Of a DNA stretch of 64,000 nucleotides, positions 42,801 to 49,754 are shown piece after piece (positions within the stretch are counted from its first letter, which is position 1; every line of letters begins with the position of its first letter). The notes below the pieces were generated by a model that was given only the letters and a program-made list of their open reading frames with translations, was not told where the DNA came from and made no database searches. The translations under genes were made by a program, and so were the position numbers. The stretch is taken from positions 49,602,001-49,666,000 of the forward strand of contig NC_070614.1 of NCBI RefSeq assembly GCF_027172205.1, read 5' to 3'. Source of the DNA: Podarcis raffonei. Taxonomy: Eukaryota > Chordata > Lepidosauria > Squamata > Lacertidae.

Positions 42801-43043
42801 GTGCCTCTGAGAGCGCGCAGAGTGCTTCTGCCTCGCCGGCACCCAGATCCCCCCTGCAAAAAAAAAGCAACTCCTTCCAGAAAAGGAGCCGAGCCCCAGC
42901 GGACCTTACCCCTCGGTGGAGGCGGTCACCAAGGCCACCTTGTCGGCGAGGGTCCCCCGCGCCTTGGCCCCGGTGCTGTTCATCCTCAGGAGGCGACCGA
43001 TCGCTTGCTTGGGCTGCGCAGAGCTGGCGAGGGCGCGCAACAT
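25051..43043 (-). CDS. DHRS4: DHRS4, peroxisomal short-chain dehydrogenase/reductase, complete in eight exons
   Basis: DHRS4 uses NADPH to reduce retinal and other carbonyls in peroxisomes. Exons (minus strand): 42910-43043, 40661-40838, 38508-38609, 36893-36963, 35622-35673, 32620-32754, 31740-31795, 25051-25165. They sum to 843 nt, all with AG/GT signals and matching phases, giving 280 residues (human 278). Classical SDR features are intact: TASTEGIG cofactor loop (residues 41-48), VSNAAVNP, catalytic Ser171 in VSSIAAYSP, Tyr184 and Lys188 in YNVSK, then [10 protein letters not shown]. The C-terminus SRL is a type 1 peroxisomal signal. Residues 1-20 before a second Met (M21) correspond to the variable human N-terminal extension. 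The gene spans 18 kb because repeats fill the introns. It could in principle be a paralog of the DHRS2/4 group, but sequence and neighbours favour DHRS4. Confidence 0.97.
25262..25405 (-). mobile_element. CR1-like LINE 3' tail
   Basis: Contains ggcccatctagtccagcatt, ctgttctcacagcggccaac and gacctgagcacaacagcact in the usual order of lizard CR1 tails. In DHRS4 intron 7. Confidence 0.6.
26140..26320 (-). mobile_element. MIR/CORE-like SINE
   Basis: acaaccctgtgaggtaggtt followed by a region like cctaagatcactcagtgag and tttgaaccctggtctcccag resembles old tRNA-derived MIR/CORE SINEs. Diverged, in intron 7. Confidence 0.45.
26822..27200. repeat. unidentified dispersed repeat, copy 1
   Basis: Shares an ordered series of blocks with 63152-63455: taaacc.tacacaaatctgg, ggttggatggc, cctccttcc..caactcctgca, ctgctttcctttggaccaca, ggtcttgttgtct and cattgtct...gagacaga. 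I cannot assign it to a known family and no protein is readable. Confidence 0.6.
27272..27890 (+). mobile_element. second tRNA-type SINE family, split by a Sauria SINE
   Basis: The head tgtggtgtagtggttaagag with B box gggttcgattc is followed by cagctgctgggtgaccttgg and gccgctttgagattcctta. It resumes after the inserted SINE with tccttagggtagtgataaag and aggatatcaaatccaaactc. A reverse copy is at 31375-31622. Confidence 0.8.
27470..27823 (-). mobile_element. Sauria-type SINE nested in another SINE
   Basis: Reverse copy, from ggtaaaaggacccctgacc to cgccacccgtgtccc. Flanks ttgagattcctta (27457-27469) and ttgggactcctta (27824-27836) agree at 11 of 13 bases and belong to the host SINE, so the Sauria copy is the younger of the two. 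Confidence 0.88.
28240..28575 (+). mobile_element. L2/CR1-group LINE 3' end
   Basis: Translated blocks such as [14 protein letters not shown] and the tail (ttatattgtaagctgccctt, gtggtatagatatttaataa) match the end of a LINE of this group. A related copy is at 29990-30615. In DHRS4 intron 7. Confidence 0.6.
28823..29174 (+). mobile_element. Sauria-type SINE
   Basis: Full-length; flanked by tagggtggagt at 28812-28822 and 29175-29185, a clean 11-bp duplication. Confidence 0.92.
29186..29989. other. DHRS4 intron 7 stretch without recognised genes
   Basis: No coding signal. The phrase gggttaaacctc occurs twice, about 200 bp apart. 29780-29950 may include worn inverted-element sequence. Nothing else supported. 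Confidence 0.4.
29990..30615 (+). mobile_element. L2/CR1-group LINE end, interrupted by a MITE
   Basis: gtgagaggtccagagggcag before the MITE and acaagaacgggccttctctg after it read as one element, like the copy at 28240. The tail ends aagggtggcatataaaccca then (aata)n. Confidence 0.65.
30088..30313. mobile_element. Tigger-like MITE nested in a LINE
   Basis: Ends CAGTGGTACCTCGGG and complement; TA duplicated at 30086-30087 and 30314-30315. 226 bp. Confidence 0.85.
30730..31100 (-). mobile_element. diverged Sauria SINE, older subtype
   Basis: Reverse copy with aaggtaaaggacccctgg at one end and cagtggtttagaccacagtg near the other. It differs from the other copies by many substitutions and short indels, so it is an older insertion or a separate subfamily. 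Confidence 0.8.
31375..31622 (-). mobile_element. second tRNA-type SINE family, reverse copy
   Basis: Reads from tttggatttgatatcccgcc to gctcttaaccactacaccac, the complement of the family at 27272. It ends about 120 bp downstream of DHRS4 exon 7. Confidence 0.8.
31740..31795 (-). CDS. DHRS4: DHRS4 exon 7 (residues 225-243)
   Basis: 56 nt encoding [18 protein letters not shown] plus two bases of Arg243, corresponding to human LWMDKEKEESMKETLRIRR. CTTTCCAG acceptor, AG/GTAACG donor. It is the substrate-loop exon and the most diverged from human. Confidence 0.94.
32330..32430 (+). mobile_element. L2/CR1 tail remnant
   Basis: gcaacccagcctgggaacag then gagcagctggtaataaatgt, a typical reptile LINE 3' tail, in DHRS4 intron 6. 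Confidence 0.45.
32620..32754 (-). CDS. DHRS4: DHRS4 exon 6 (residues 180-224)
   Basis: Encodes [40 protein letters not shown] and KFSSA. It contains the catalytic YxxxK (Tyr184, Lys188). 135 nt, phase 0 at both ends, TCTTAG acceptor and GCT/GTGAGT donor. Confidence 0.97.
33360..33995 (-). mobile_element. L1 LINE 3' end
   Basis: Minus-strand frames read [20 protein letters not shown] and, after a frame change, [20 protein letters not shown] and [20 protein letters not shown], the C-terminus of L1 ORF2. Degraded, in DHRS4 intron 5. Confidence 0.8.
34014..34066. repeat. 26-bp tandem duplication
   Basis: gaggcatctgatcaagatct followed by gtatt occurs twice in direct succession. Confidence 0.85.
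34170..35075 (+). mobile_element. possible LTR-like remnant
   Basis: AT-rich, non-coding sequence with paired gattgg (CCAAT-type) sites near 34825 and 34870, a TATA-like aacataagt and polyadenylation-type sites near 34980-35010, ending gggtgcta against a MITE. This resembles retroviral-type LTR organisation. The left end is not defined and there is no proven duplication. A fossil if real. Confidence 0.3.
35078..35300. mobile_element. Tigger-like MITE
   Basis: Same family as 30088; left end worn (cagtaccttgggtt), right end ggtaccactg. TA on the left, TG on the right. Confidence 0.75.
35445..35530 (+). mobile_element. CR1 tail fragment
   Basis: ggttactgtgagaataggac, ggactagatgggccgctggt and tgatccagga are the complement of the block seen at 25262. 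Confidence 0.5.
35622..35673 (-). CDS. DHRS4: DHRS4 exon 5 (residues 162-179)
   Basis: 52 nt encoding [17 protein letters not shown] after completing Gly162. Ser171, exactly 13 residues before Tyr184, is the expected catalytic serine. TTCTTACAG acceptor, CCG/GTGAGT donor. Confidence 0.96.
36190..36610 (+). mobile_element. solo LTR, probably Gypsy (Ty3) type, in DHRS4 intron 4
   Basis: Begins TGTCAGGAGTGCATG and ends GGACCGTGACA, flanked on both sides by tccca (36185-36189, 36611-36615). A TATA-like gggatataagg occurs mid-element. A 37-38 bp unit occurs three times at 36412-36523. 421 bp, with no internal region or partner LTR in the window, so it is a solo LTR fossil. The exact duplication suggests it is not very old. 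Confidence 0.8.
36893..36963 (-). CDS. DHRS4: DHRS4 exon 4 (residues 139-162)
   Basis: Encodes [20 protein letters not shown] and EKRG, corresponding to human [20 protein letters not shown]. The acceptor is TTCAATTAG and the donor GG/GTGAGT. The Asn of INVK is the usual fourth member of the SDR active site. Confidence 0.96.
37312..38190 (+). mobile_element. Sauria-type SINE split by a solo LTR
   Basis: Left part 37312-37496 ends ggcgggaag-type sequence then gtaaac; right part 38022-38190 resumes taaacggtgtttccgtg and runs to ctttaccttta. Together these make one full-length SINE. In DHRS4 intron 3. Confidence 0.9.
37497..38021. mobile_element. solo LTR inserted in a SINE
   Basis: 525 bp starting TGTCAGCATCGCC and ending TCTCCTCA, flanked by taaac at 37492-37496 and 38022-38026. 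TG...CA ends and a 5-bp duplication identify an LTR. Orientation and family are unresolved. Fossil, younger than the SINE it splits. Confidence 0.8.
38508..38609 (-). CDS. DHRS4: DHRS4 exon 3 (residues 105-138)
   Basis: Encodes [20 protein letters not shown] and [22 protein letters not shown] is the SDR NNAG-equivalent strand. The exon is 102 nt, phase 0 at both ends, with a CTGCAG acceptor and AAG/GTAAGG donor. Confidence 0.97.
38657..38830 (-). mobile_element. L2 LINE 3' tail with (AAT)n
   Basis: (ataat)n then ataccccgcccatctggctg and gccactctgggcagcttcca, the complement of the L2 tail at 3440-3520. The microsatellite begins about 50 bp from DHRS4 exon 3. Confidence 0.85.
38895..38990. mobile_element. 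CR1 3' tail fragment
   Basis: cacagaaccatagatttata, gtcatccagcccaaccccct and cacagtggccaaccagatg are CR1 tail motifs common in reptiles and birds. Confidence 0.5.
39778..39925 (-). mobile_element. L2 LINE 3' tail with (AAT)n
   Basis: Starts in an (aat)n run, then ttccccgcccatctggctgg and gacggcttccaacaaaatat. Confidence 0.85.
40440..40605. repeat. inverted-repeat element with gaatcctgggaactg arms
   Basis: ccagagaatcctgggaactg at 40443-40462 is complementary to cagttcccaggattccttgg at 40582-40601. Related worn sequence occurs near 39360-39445, 41757-41905, 42080-42370 and 59350-59610. It ends about 55 bp from DHRS4 exon 2. Confidence 0.55.
40661..40838 (-). CDS. DHRS4: DHRS4 exon 2 (residues 45-104)
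   Basis: Encodes [40 protein letters not shown] and [19 protein letters not shown]. This is the Rossmann fold including the RK pair near the cofactor phosphate and the CHVGKAED motif. The acceptor is TTGACAG and the donor GCG/GTGAGA. Confidence 0.96.
40976..41218. mobile_element. Tigger-like MITE, second subfamily
   Basis: Ends cagtaatgctttggtttaca and, in complement, cagtgataccttggtttgca; TA duplicated at 40974-40975 and 41219-41220. The right half contains several ggttgtaatcc-type internal repeats. In DHRS4 intron 1. Confidence 0.8.
41287..41495. mobile_element. Tigger-like MITE
   Basis: Same family as 3817; ends cagtggtacctcggg and gcaccactg; TA at 41285-41286 and 41496-41497. Confidence 0.82.
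41614..41752 (+). mobile_element. tRNA-Lys-derived SINE
   Basis: gatagctcagttggtagagc, the TTT-anticodon-like gactcttaat and gggtttgaacccc mimic tRNA-Lys. It is followed without a break by ggggttggattagatgactg and tcccttccaactctatgatt, the usual tail of this reptile SINE. Not a working tRNA gene: the acceptor stem does not close and the tail is continuous. Confidence 0.75.
42910..43043 (-). CDS. DHRS4: DHRS4 exon 1 (residues 1-45)
   Basis: [20 protein letters not shown] then [20 protein letters not shown] and ASTEG. The exon ends with two bases of Gly45 at GG/GTAAGG. An in-frame ATG at 43115 would add 24 residues, but a good splice acceptor (TTTTTGCAG) lies between the two, so the 43043 start is preferred. 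M21 is an alternative start equivalent to the shorter mammalian form. Confidence 0.93.
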
Positions 43044-43084
43044 CCTGGCCTCGCGTGGGTCCCGCCTCCCGTGGACTCTGGCGC

Positions 43085-43318
43085 CTGCAAAAAGTCCAAA
43101 GTGGCGAGGGTCCAAATCCAGCCTCCTCGCCTCTTCTCCTCCTCCCCTAACTTAGCACCGCCTGCATTGCAACAGACCCGTTTGCATTGCATTGCATGGC
43201 ATTGCAACATTGGGCTCTTGCCCAAATCAGGGCTCAAATCTGCCCTTTGCTCGCTTTCCGGCTGTGCGCCGGCTCCTTTGCAACAAAGGATCGCCGCCCC
43301 GCCCCCCAAACTCCTCAC
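43085..43318 (-). other. candidate 5' UTR intron of DHRS4
   Basis: On the minus strand AG/GTGAGGAG at 43319 is a strong donor and TTTTTGCAG/GCG ending at 43085 a good acceptor. The 234-bp intron would remove the in-frame ATG at 43115. Inferred only. Confidence 0.35.
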
Positions 43319-43794
43319 CTGAGATCCTCTACCCGCGTGGAGAGAAACAGGAAGGGGAGCGCCCCGTTAAGCACCCGAGGGCGGCTAAGAAGTGGGAGGA
43401 CTTTTCCTATTAAAGCACTTTCGCTTTAAATGGGGAGCGCGCGCGATCGCCCTCTGGCGGCCGACAGCCGCGGCCGGGCCCGAGGGGAGCGGCGAGGGAG
43501 GGGGGAACGAGAGGAGGCCTTCCTAGCACCGCGATAACTCAGCGGGTGGGGCTCCCCGAAGCGGGAGGAGGGTACCTGGCGCGTCTCTGAAAGAGTCTCT
43601 GCTCACATCGGCTTCCCTGTAATTCGGGAAGGGAAGGGGATTTTTTTTTTGCATCCTGCAATTTTTTTTAATTGTATACTGCCTTTCTATGTTATTGTAA
43701 ACAAGGAGGTTTTACTAGCTGAAGAAACAGCGACATAGACAGCAAAGATCATACACGTAATAGCAATCTGATCCAATACAAAATAACTTTAAAA

Positions 43795-44408
43795 GTGAGA
43801 GATTTTACTTTCTTGGGCTCCGTGATCACTGCAGGTGGTGACAGCAGTCACGAAATTAAAAGACGCCTGCTTCTTGGGAGAAAGGCGATGACAAACCTAG
43901 ACAGCATCTTAAAAAGCAGAGACATCACCTTGCCAACAAAGGTCCATATAGTTAAAGCTATGGTTTTCCCAGTAGTGATGTATGGAAGTGAGAGCTGGAC
44001 CACAAAGAAGGCTGATCGCCGAAGAATGGATGCTTTTGAATTATGGTGCTGGAGGAGACTCTTGAGAGTCCCATGGACTGCAAGAAGATCAAACCTCTCC
44101 ATTCTGAAGGAAATCAGCCCTGAGTGCTCACTGGAAGGACAGATCCTGAAGCTGAGGCTCCAATACTTTGGCCACATCGTGACCATGAGAAGAGAAGATT
44201 CCCTGGAAAAGACCCTGATGTTGGGAAAGATTGAGGGCACAAGGAGAAAGGGACGACGGAGGACGAGATGGTTGGACAGTGTTCTCGAAGCTACAAACAT
44301 GAGCCTGACCAAACTGCGGGAGGCAGTGGAAGACAGGAGGGCCTGGCGTGCTCTGGTCCAGGGGGTCACGAAGAGTCGGACACGACTAAACGACTCAACA
44401 ACAACAAC
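43795..44408 (+). mobile_element. BovB (RTE) LINE 3' end with open frame and target duplication
   Basis: A 5'-truncated copy whose 208-codon frame is still open: RDFTFLGSVITAGGDSSHEI, SWTTKKADRRRMDAFELWCW, RRLLRVPWTARRSN, ILKLRLQYFGHI and RRTRWLDSVLEATNMSLTKL. This is the C-terminal end of BovB ORF2. The 3' end is cggacacgactaaacgactc followed by (caa)n. Flanks aactttaaaa occur at 43785-43794 and 44409-44418. An open frame and exact duplication indicate a young insertion, about 750 bp upstream of DHRS4. Confidence 0.93.
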
Positions 44409-44418
44409 AACTTTAAAA

Positions 44419-45071
44419 TAAACAACTTGCAGCAAATAAAGCAATGTTCGATAACCCATTAGAAAATAATAGTAAACAGTAAAATTAAATATCAGCAAGT
44501 AATAATTAAACAGTTTACACTTATCAGTTACAATATAGAATCGCTAAACTATAATCAATGAGAATAACGGCAAGTTACAATGCATAAAATACCACGAAAC
44601 ATACAAAACCATCTTGTTTATTTAGCCCCCCAACTAAATAAATAATTGTGCTGAGCAAAACCAGCTGTGAAACAGAGTGTTGGCAATCTAAAAATCTGGC
44701 TTCTAAAGTGAGCAGTTTAAAAAATGTCAGTAAGGCACTTAGGCAGTTAAGTAATAATAATTAAAAACAGATCTAAGTAGATACTTATTTGAGGGTCTTG
44801 ATGCTGAGACCTGAGATAAAACACAATTTTTCCCCCTTAGGGAGAACTGCCTTGTGCATCTCTGGATGAGTTGCTGCTCTGGTTCTTCTAGTCCAGTGGA
44901 ACAACCCCATTATTGGCACACGGAGAAAAACAGGCGTGTCGGGTGCTATCTGAGCAGTTCTGTGTCTAATTCTTACTTTTTCTTACATAAAAATGGGAGA
45001 AGAACCCAAAACCAAAGGTCTACTGTATCTAATCCCACCAACCTGAGATGCTTATTGAAAAGCCACATATG
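44419..45071. other. AT-rich spacer, nothing recognised
   Basis: No gene or clear element between the BovB copy and the solo LTR. Confidence 0.5.
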
Positions 45072-45076
45072 GTAGG

Positions 45077-45858
45077 TGTCAGAGGCTCAGGAGCAGAAGA
45101 GCAGGGGAGAGAGCAAATAGAGAGCGGAGGAGAGGAATCAGAGGGGAGCGTAGGGGAATATGACAGTGGCCCGAGAGATTCCATGAGCTTCTCCAGCGAA
45201 TCAGAAGATTCCCAGAAGGGGACGCCTATGGTAAGGGCGAGGGGGGTCCCAGGGGGGACGCTCCATAAACAAGGGACCAAAGGGGACTCCCAAGGGAGCA
45301 GCGGAGGATCAGGACCAGTTCCCCCACCAGAGCACAGTGGGGGGGAAGAGTCACATGAGTCAGGACCAGCTTCTCCTCCAGCGGGGAGTGGGGAAACGGA
45401 GGGAAGGCCAGGTCCAGCTAGCCTCCCCGAAAGAGGGAGCAGTGACACAAGTGTAACGGTCTGAAGGAAAGTGGGAGGCTGCGCGCGCGCGCCAAGTTCA
45501 AATGTGGAGGAGCGCGGGACAGCAGAAAACCCGGATTGGGAGCCAGGTCCTAAAGCCCGAAGGAGGGGGGGAGAAGAGTCAGGGGACTCAGCGTCAGAGG
45601 AATCTAGGAGGGCTGAAACTCCGACTAGCAGGAGGACCCAGAGAAGGAAGGAACAGAGGAAGAGGTGGAGTAAGGCTAGAATCTTAAGCTGGTGTCAGGG
45701 GGGAGGAGATTCAGATGGGACTTCTACGGTCTAGGGCATAGATGTAGCGTTGCGCGCTGCGCGTCTGGAAATGAAACTGAACTTCAATAAAGACCTTTTT
45801 ACTTGAGGAAGAAGCAGCGTTGGTCTTGTGTGAGCTGGGACCTTGGGCAGCGCTGACA
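45077..45858 (+). mobile_element. solo LTR, probably Gypsy (Ty3) type
   Basis: 782 bp starting TGTCAGAGGCTCAGG and ending GGCAGCGCTGACA, so the ends form the inverted pair TGTCAG/CTGACA. Flanked by gtagg at 45072-45076 and 45859-45863. It contains an AATAAA near 45787 in a typical R/U5 position and is strongly purine-rich. No internal region or second LTR is present, so it is a solo LTR fossil. Exact duplications suggest moderate to young age. Confidence 0.85.
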
Positions 45859-46011
45859 GTAGGGTTGCCATATTTCCAAAAGTGAAAATCTGGACAAAAT
45901 TGTTCAGCTTTTTTGGGGGGTGGGGACATCTCCCAAATAAAAATAAGTTTTTTTCCTGGATTTTCAAAGCATTTTTCTTTTAAAAATTGCCCTAGTTGCC
46001 ATATGTCTAGG

Positions 46012-46397
46012 TTTCTGAGCACAATTCAAAGTGTTGGTGTTGACCTTTAAAGCCCTAAACGACCTCGGCCCAGTATACCTGAAGGAGCGTTTCCACCCCC
46101 ATCGTTCTGCCCGGACACTGAGGTCCAGCGCTGAGGGCCTTTTGGTGGTTCCCTCCCTGCGAGAAGCGAAGCTACAGGGAACCAGGCAGAGGGCCTTCTC
46201 GGTGGTGGCGCCTGCCGTGTGGAATGCCCTCCCACCAGATGTCAAAGAGAACAACTACCTGACATTTAGACAACATCTGAAGGCAGCCCTGTTCAGGGAA
46301 GCTTTTAATGTGTGACATTTTAATGTATTTTTAATCTTTGTTGTAAGCAGCTCAGAGTGGCTGGGAAAACCCAGCCACATGGGCGGGATACAAATAA

Positions 46398-46436
<39 letters not shown>

Positions 46437-46437
46437 T
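46012..46437 (+). mobile_element. L2 LINE 3' end with (ATT)n
   Basis: A frame of about 95 codons reads VLTFKALNDLGPVYLKERFH, SAEGLLVVPSLREAKLQGTR and [20 protein letters not shown], closely matching the copy at 2818, then tail and ATT microsatellite (46398-46437). Confidence 0.9.
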
Positions 46438-46854
46438 CTTGTCTGTGTGGAACTGACTTCCCTTTCTAAATTCTAATGTGGAATGCATAGGATTTTCACC
46501 ACAGAGATGCTAAAGGCTAGACTAACAGCCTTCCCTTGCACCCGGTACCCTCCAGACATCCAATTTCTTGAGCTTTCATCCTGATCTGCTTGTGCATAGC
46601 TTTAATTGCGCACCCAGCATTAATTCTGATTTGTTTGCAGGGTGTTTACGCAATAGCTATTACTATGTTATTACGCAATAACTATTACTATAACTATTAC
46701 CCATTTTGCTAATTTGGTGGAAATCCACCCATTTTGACAGTCCGATTAAAACCCATATTTATGGCAGCCGTAACATACAGGGCTGGACTAGCCCTCTCCT
46801 GCTGCCGCCCTTTGTCTGGCAACTGCCATTCAAATAATATAAGGGACGGTTGAC

Positions 46855-46950
46855 AGCTATGCTTCAAGTGGCAGTGAGTTCCACAGTTTTTAACTATGCA
46901 GTTTGTGCAAGTGACTTTCTATCCTCTGCCCTGAATCTTCCAGAAGCCAG
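46855..46950 (-). mobile_element. CR1-like tail fragment
   Basis: ggcagtgagttccacagttt followed by aactatgcagtttgtgcaag and tgactttctatcctctgccc resembles the CR1 tail near 18110. Confidence 0.4.
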
Positions 46951-47039
46951 CTTCGTGTTGGGGCTGGTTGTCAGAAACCACAGGAGGGGTGAGAGGGCTT
47001 TTGTGCTCGGGAATTTCTTAGAGGCCCCAGGGTGACCAA

Positions 47040-47515
47040 TTTGGGAGCAGAATTCTGGACTTAAAGGGCCCCTGGCATACAGAAACAATGGGAATGCTTA
47101 AATGAATATTTATACAAGCAGGGCTCAAATACGAAAGTTTGGTTGCGCTTAGAATAACCTTGTGAAGAATACAGAGAACATAAAGATTTAAGGGATTATG
47201 AAAGAACCTAAGGAAGGGAAATGATGGAAGAACAGATGTAAAATAGAGCAAGATAACTAAGAGACGTGCGGTGAATGCAGTGGAAGTCTTTTATAATATT
47301 TTAACTAGGATTTATATATTGTAAAGGTTGAAGCATGAATTTGGTAATATTATTGGTTATGAAAAGTTTTTTTTTTGGTCTTTTGTCTTTTTTTTTTAGT
47401 TTGCATTTTGGAAAACATGTATATAAATGTGTTTACAGTGTTATGTATTGTTCTTTGTTTCTTTTCCTTTTCCTTTTCTTTAAAATAAAAATAAAATAAA
47501 AGGGCCACTGGCCTG
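47040..47515 (+). mobile_element. L1-like 3' UTR with A-rich tail
   Basis: Non-coding AT-rich sequence ending in ctttaaaataaaaataaaat, with T runs before the tail, like lizard L1 3' UTRs. No ORF2 part is readable. Confidence 0.4.
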
Positions 47516-47999
47516 ATCCAGAACTCCAGACATCCTTTTCACCGCTCATTCATGGCAATTTGTGCTCATGATAGTTATAAGGGTGTTTTCACCTCATCCT
47601 ACTGCCAATACTTTTTGTGCTTGCAAAAGTTTTGGGGCAGACGTACTGCTTCGTTTCCAATTCGTGCATGCGCCATAACTTCCTGCTGAAATCCTTTTCA
47701 TACCGCAAATATTCTGGGTTTTTTCTTTTTGTTTTTAATTGTCCCTCTTTTGCTGCACTACAGTGCAGAAGTTGCCCCTCCAAATGGCAATAAAGACATA
47801 ACATTTGGAAAGTCTCGCCCTTAACAGATTTAGAGCACTCCTTTTTGGGGGGGTCTGTTTCGGACTACAATTCCCATCACCCCGCAGCCAGCACACCTTC
47901 TGGGTTGCAACTCCCCTCGGTTGCCGTGCAAAACATCTGCAGGGATGGCAGAGGGTGATTTAAAGTACTTTTTAGCAAAGCCTCAAACAAGAGCAGGAT

Positions 48000-48740
48000 T
48001 TTATTTCTTTATTTTTTAAAATATTTGTATTAGTTTTAATTAAAACAAACATCATATAAAAATAAACCATTGAAAAGAAAATTTTAAAATAAAAAACAAC
48101 TGTAACACTTTTTAAACTATTTAATACAACTAATATAATATCCAACGCGGGTGGCGCTGTGGGTTAAACCACAGAGCCTAGGACTTGCTGATCAGAAGGT
48201 CGGCGGTTTGAATCCCCGCGACGGGGTGAGCTCCCGTTGCTCGGTCCCTGCTCCTGCCAACCTAGCAGTTCAAAAGCACGCCAGTGCAAGTAGATAAATA
48301 GGTACCACTGTGGCAGGAAGGTAAACGGCGTTTCCGTGCGCTGCTCTGGTTCGCCAGAAGCGGCTTAGTCCTGCTGGCCACATGTCCCGGAAGCTGTACG
48401 CCAGCTCCCTCGGCCAATAAAGCGAGATGAGCGCTGCAACCCCAGAGTCAGCCACGACTGGACCTAATGGTCAGGGGTCCCTTTGCCCTTTTTACAATAG
48501 CCAAATGTGGCATTTCTCAAATCCCTTGACTTCCCTCTGCCCTCTCCATCGTTCCGTTATTTCATTATTAGTTCATGCATGTCCAAATTGTATTCTTCAT
48601 CTATTTGAATCTAACCCTATCTTTCATTAGACTATTGCAAATGTTTTTTAGAATCCTGCTGATGTATCAACTTGTATACAGCGTTTTGATAGATATGAAA
48701 TAAATACCGGTACTTCGCATTCGTTGCAAGAGCAGGATTT
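48000..48740 (-). mobile_element. L1-like 3' UTR split by a Sauria SINE
   Basis: T-rich start (ttattttttaaaatatttgt) and ccttgacttccctctgccct, typical of reverse L1 tails, on the two sides of the SINE at 48147-48495. No coding part is visible. Confidence 0.35.
48147..48495 (+). mobile_element. Sauria-type SINE
   Basis: Full head and tail; the tail ends ggggtccctttgccctttt. A few differences from the other copies, including gtgcaag with a short deletion before it. Confidence 0.9.
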
Positions 48741-48877
48741 TAAAAGAAACATCCACTAGGGGTCATCTGGACACACCATCTCCCTCTTTCTTTGCATCTT
48801 AAGTGTAGGGCAGCTGTTCTTAAGCATCCAGACCGGACCTTTCTGTATACCTTTTTGGGGGTCTCTCTTGCAGATGT

Positions 48878-49224
48878 ATGGGACGCGGGTAGCACTGTGG
48901 GTTAAACCACTGAGCCTAGGACTTGCCGATCAGAAGGTTGGCGGTTCGAATCTCCGTGACGGAGTGAGCTCCCGTTGCTCAGTCCCTGCTCCTGCCAACC
49001 TAGCAGTTCGAAAGCACGTCAAAGTCCAAGTAGATAACTAGGTACCGCTCCGGCAGGAAGGTAAACGGTGTTTCCGTGCGCTGCTCTGGTTCGCCAGAAG
49101 CGGCTTAGTCCTGCTGGCCACATGACCCGGAAGCTGTACACCGGCTCCCTCGGCCAGTAAAGCGAGATGAGCACCGCAACCCCAGAGTCGGTCACGACTG
49201 GACCTAATGGTCAGGGGTCCCTTA
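48878..49224 (+). mobile_element. Sauria-type SINE with target duplication
   Basis: Flanked by cttgcagatgt at 48867-48877 and 49225-49235. Confidence 0.92.
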
Positions 49225-49390
49225 CTTGCAGATGTGCTCCCCACACCTGAGGCTGACTTTCCTCCTATGCAACAGAAAACCACTAGGTGATCACATCAGC
49301 AAATTAACCTTTGAACAAGTTCACTTCTGTTTGTAATGTTCACATAGGGGTATATAAGCAGCCGGGGGGGGGGAGGTATGGAGTGTAGAG

Positions 49391-49526
49391 CAGGCATAGG
49401 CAAACTTGCCCCCCCAGATGTTTTAGGACTACAACTCCCATCATCCCTAGCTAACAGGACCAGTGGTCAGGGATGATAGGAATTGTAGTCCCCAAACATC
49501 TGGAGGGCCGAGTTTGCCTATGCCTG
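49391..49526. mobile_element. hAT MITE with perfect 8-bp duplication
   Basis: 136 bp, ends caggcataggcaaact and its exact complement, flanked by gtgtagag at 49383-49390 and 49527-49534. Perfect 8-bp duplications are the hallmark of hAT transposition. The interior carries ggactacaactcccatcat and its complement. Confidence 0.92.
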
Positions 49527-49754
49527 GTGTAGAGAATAGAGAAATGGGTGGCATTACTTGAGAGTCATAGGCCTGATGATCTCTGAAGGGCCTCTAGTTC
49601 TCCCATCCCAGGCACAGATTAGTCGAGGGAGGGAAGCCCGTCTCGAAAGTGTCTGCACAATTGTGATGGGGTGGTTGTCAGCTCAAGGAAAGTGTGTCTG
49701 TACATAGAGGATCCCCACCCTTTGTGAGCGATCCACAAACATGCCGAGCTCCAC

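Larger units (their letters stand above)
42600..43560 (-). promoter_or_regulatory. DHRS4 CpG-rich promoter region
   Basis: CpG-dense DNA surrounds exon 1 (for example gcgcgcgcgatcgc and gccgcggccgggcc near 43435-43480), with a GC box ccccgcccc at about 43296 and no TATA box. CpG density falls beyond 43600, where AT-rich repeat DNA begins. Confidence 0.65.

Noticed and set aside
43795-44421. 208-codon frame as a host gene
   Set aside because: It is the BovB ORF2 C-terminus with a target duplication.
45048-45464. 138-codon Gly/Ser/Glu-rich frame
   Set aside because: It lies mainly within the solo LTR and reflects its purine-rich composition.
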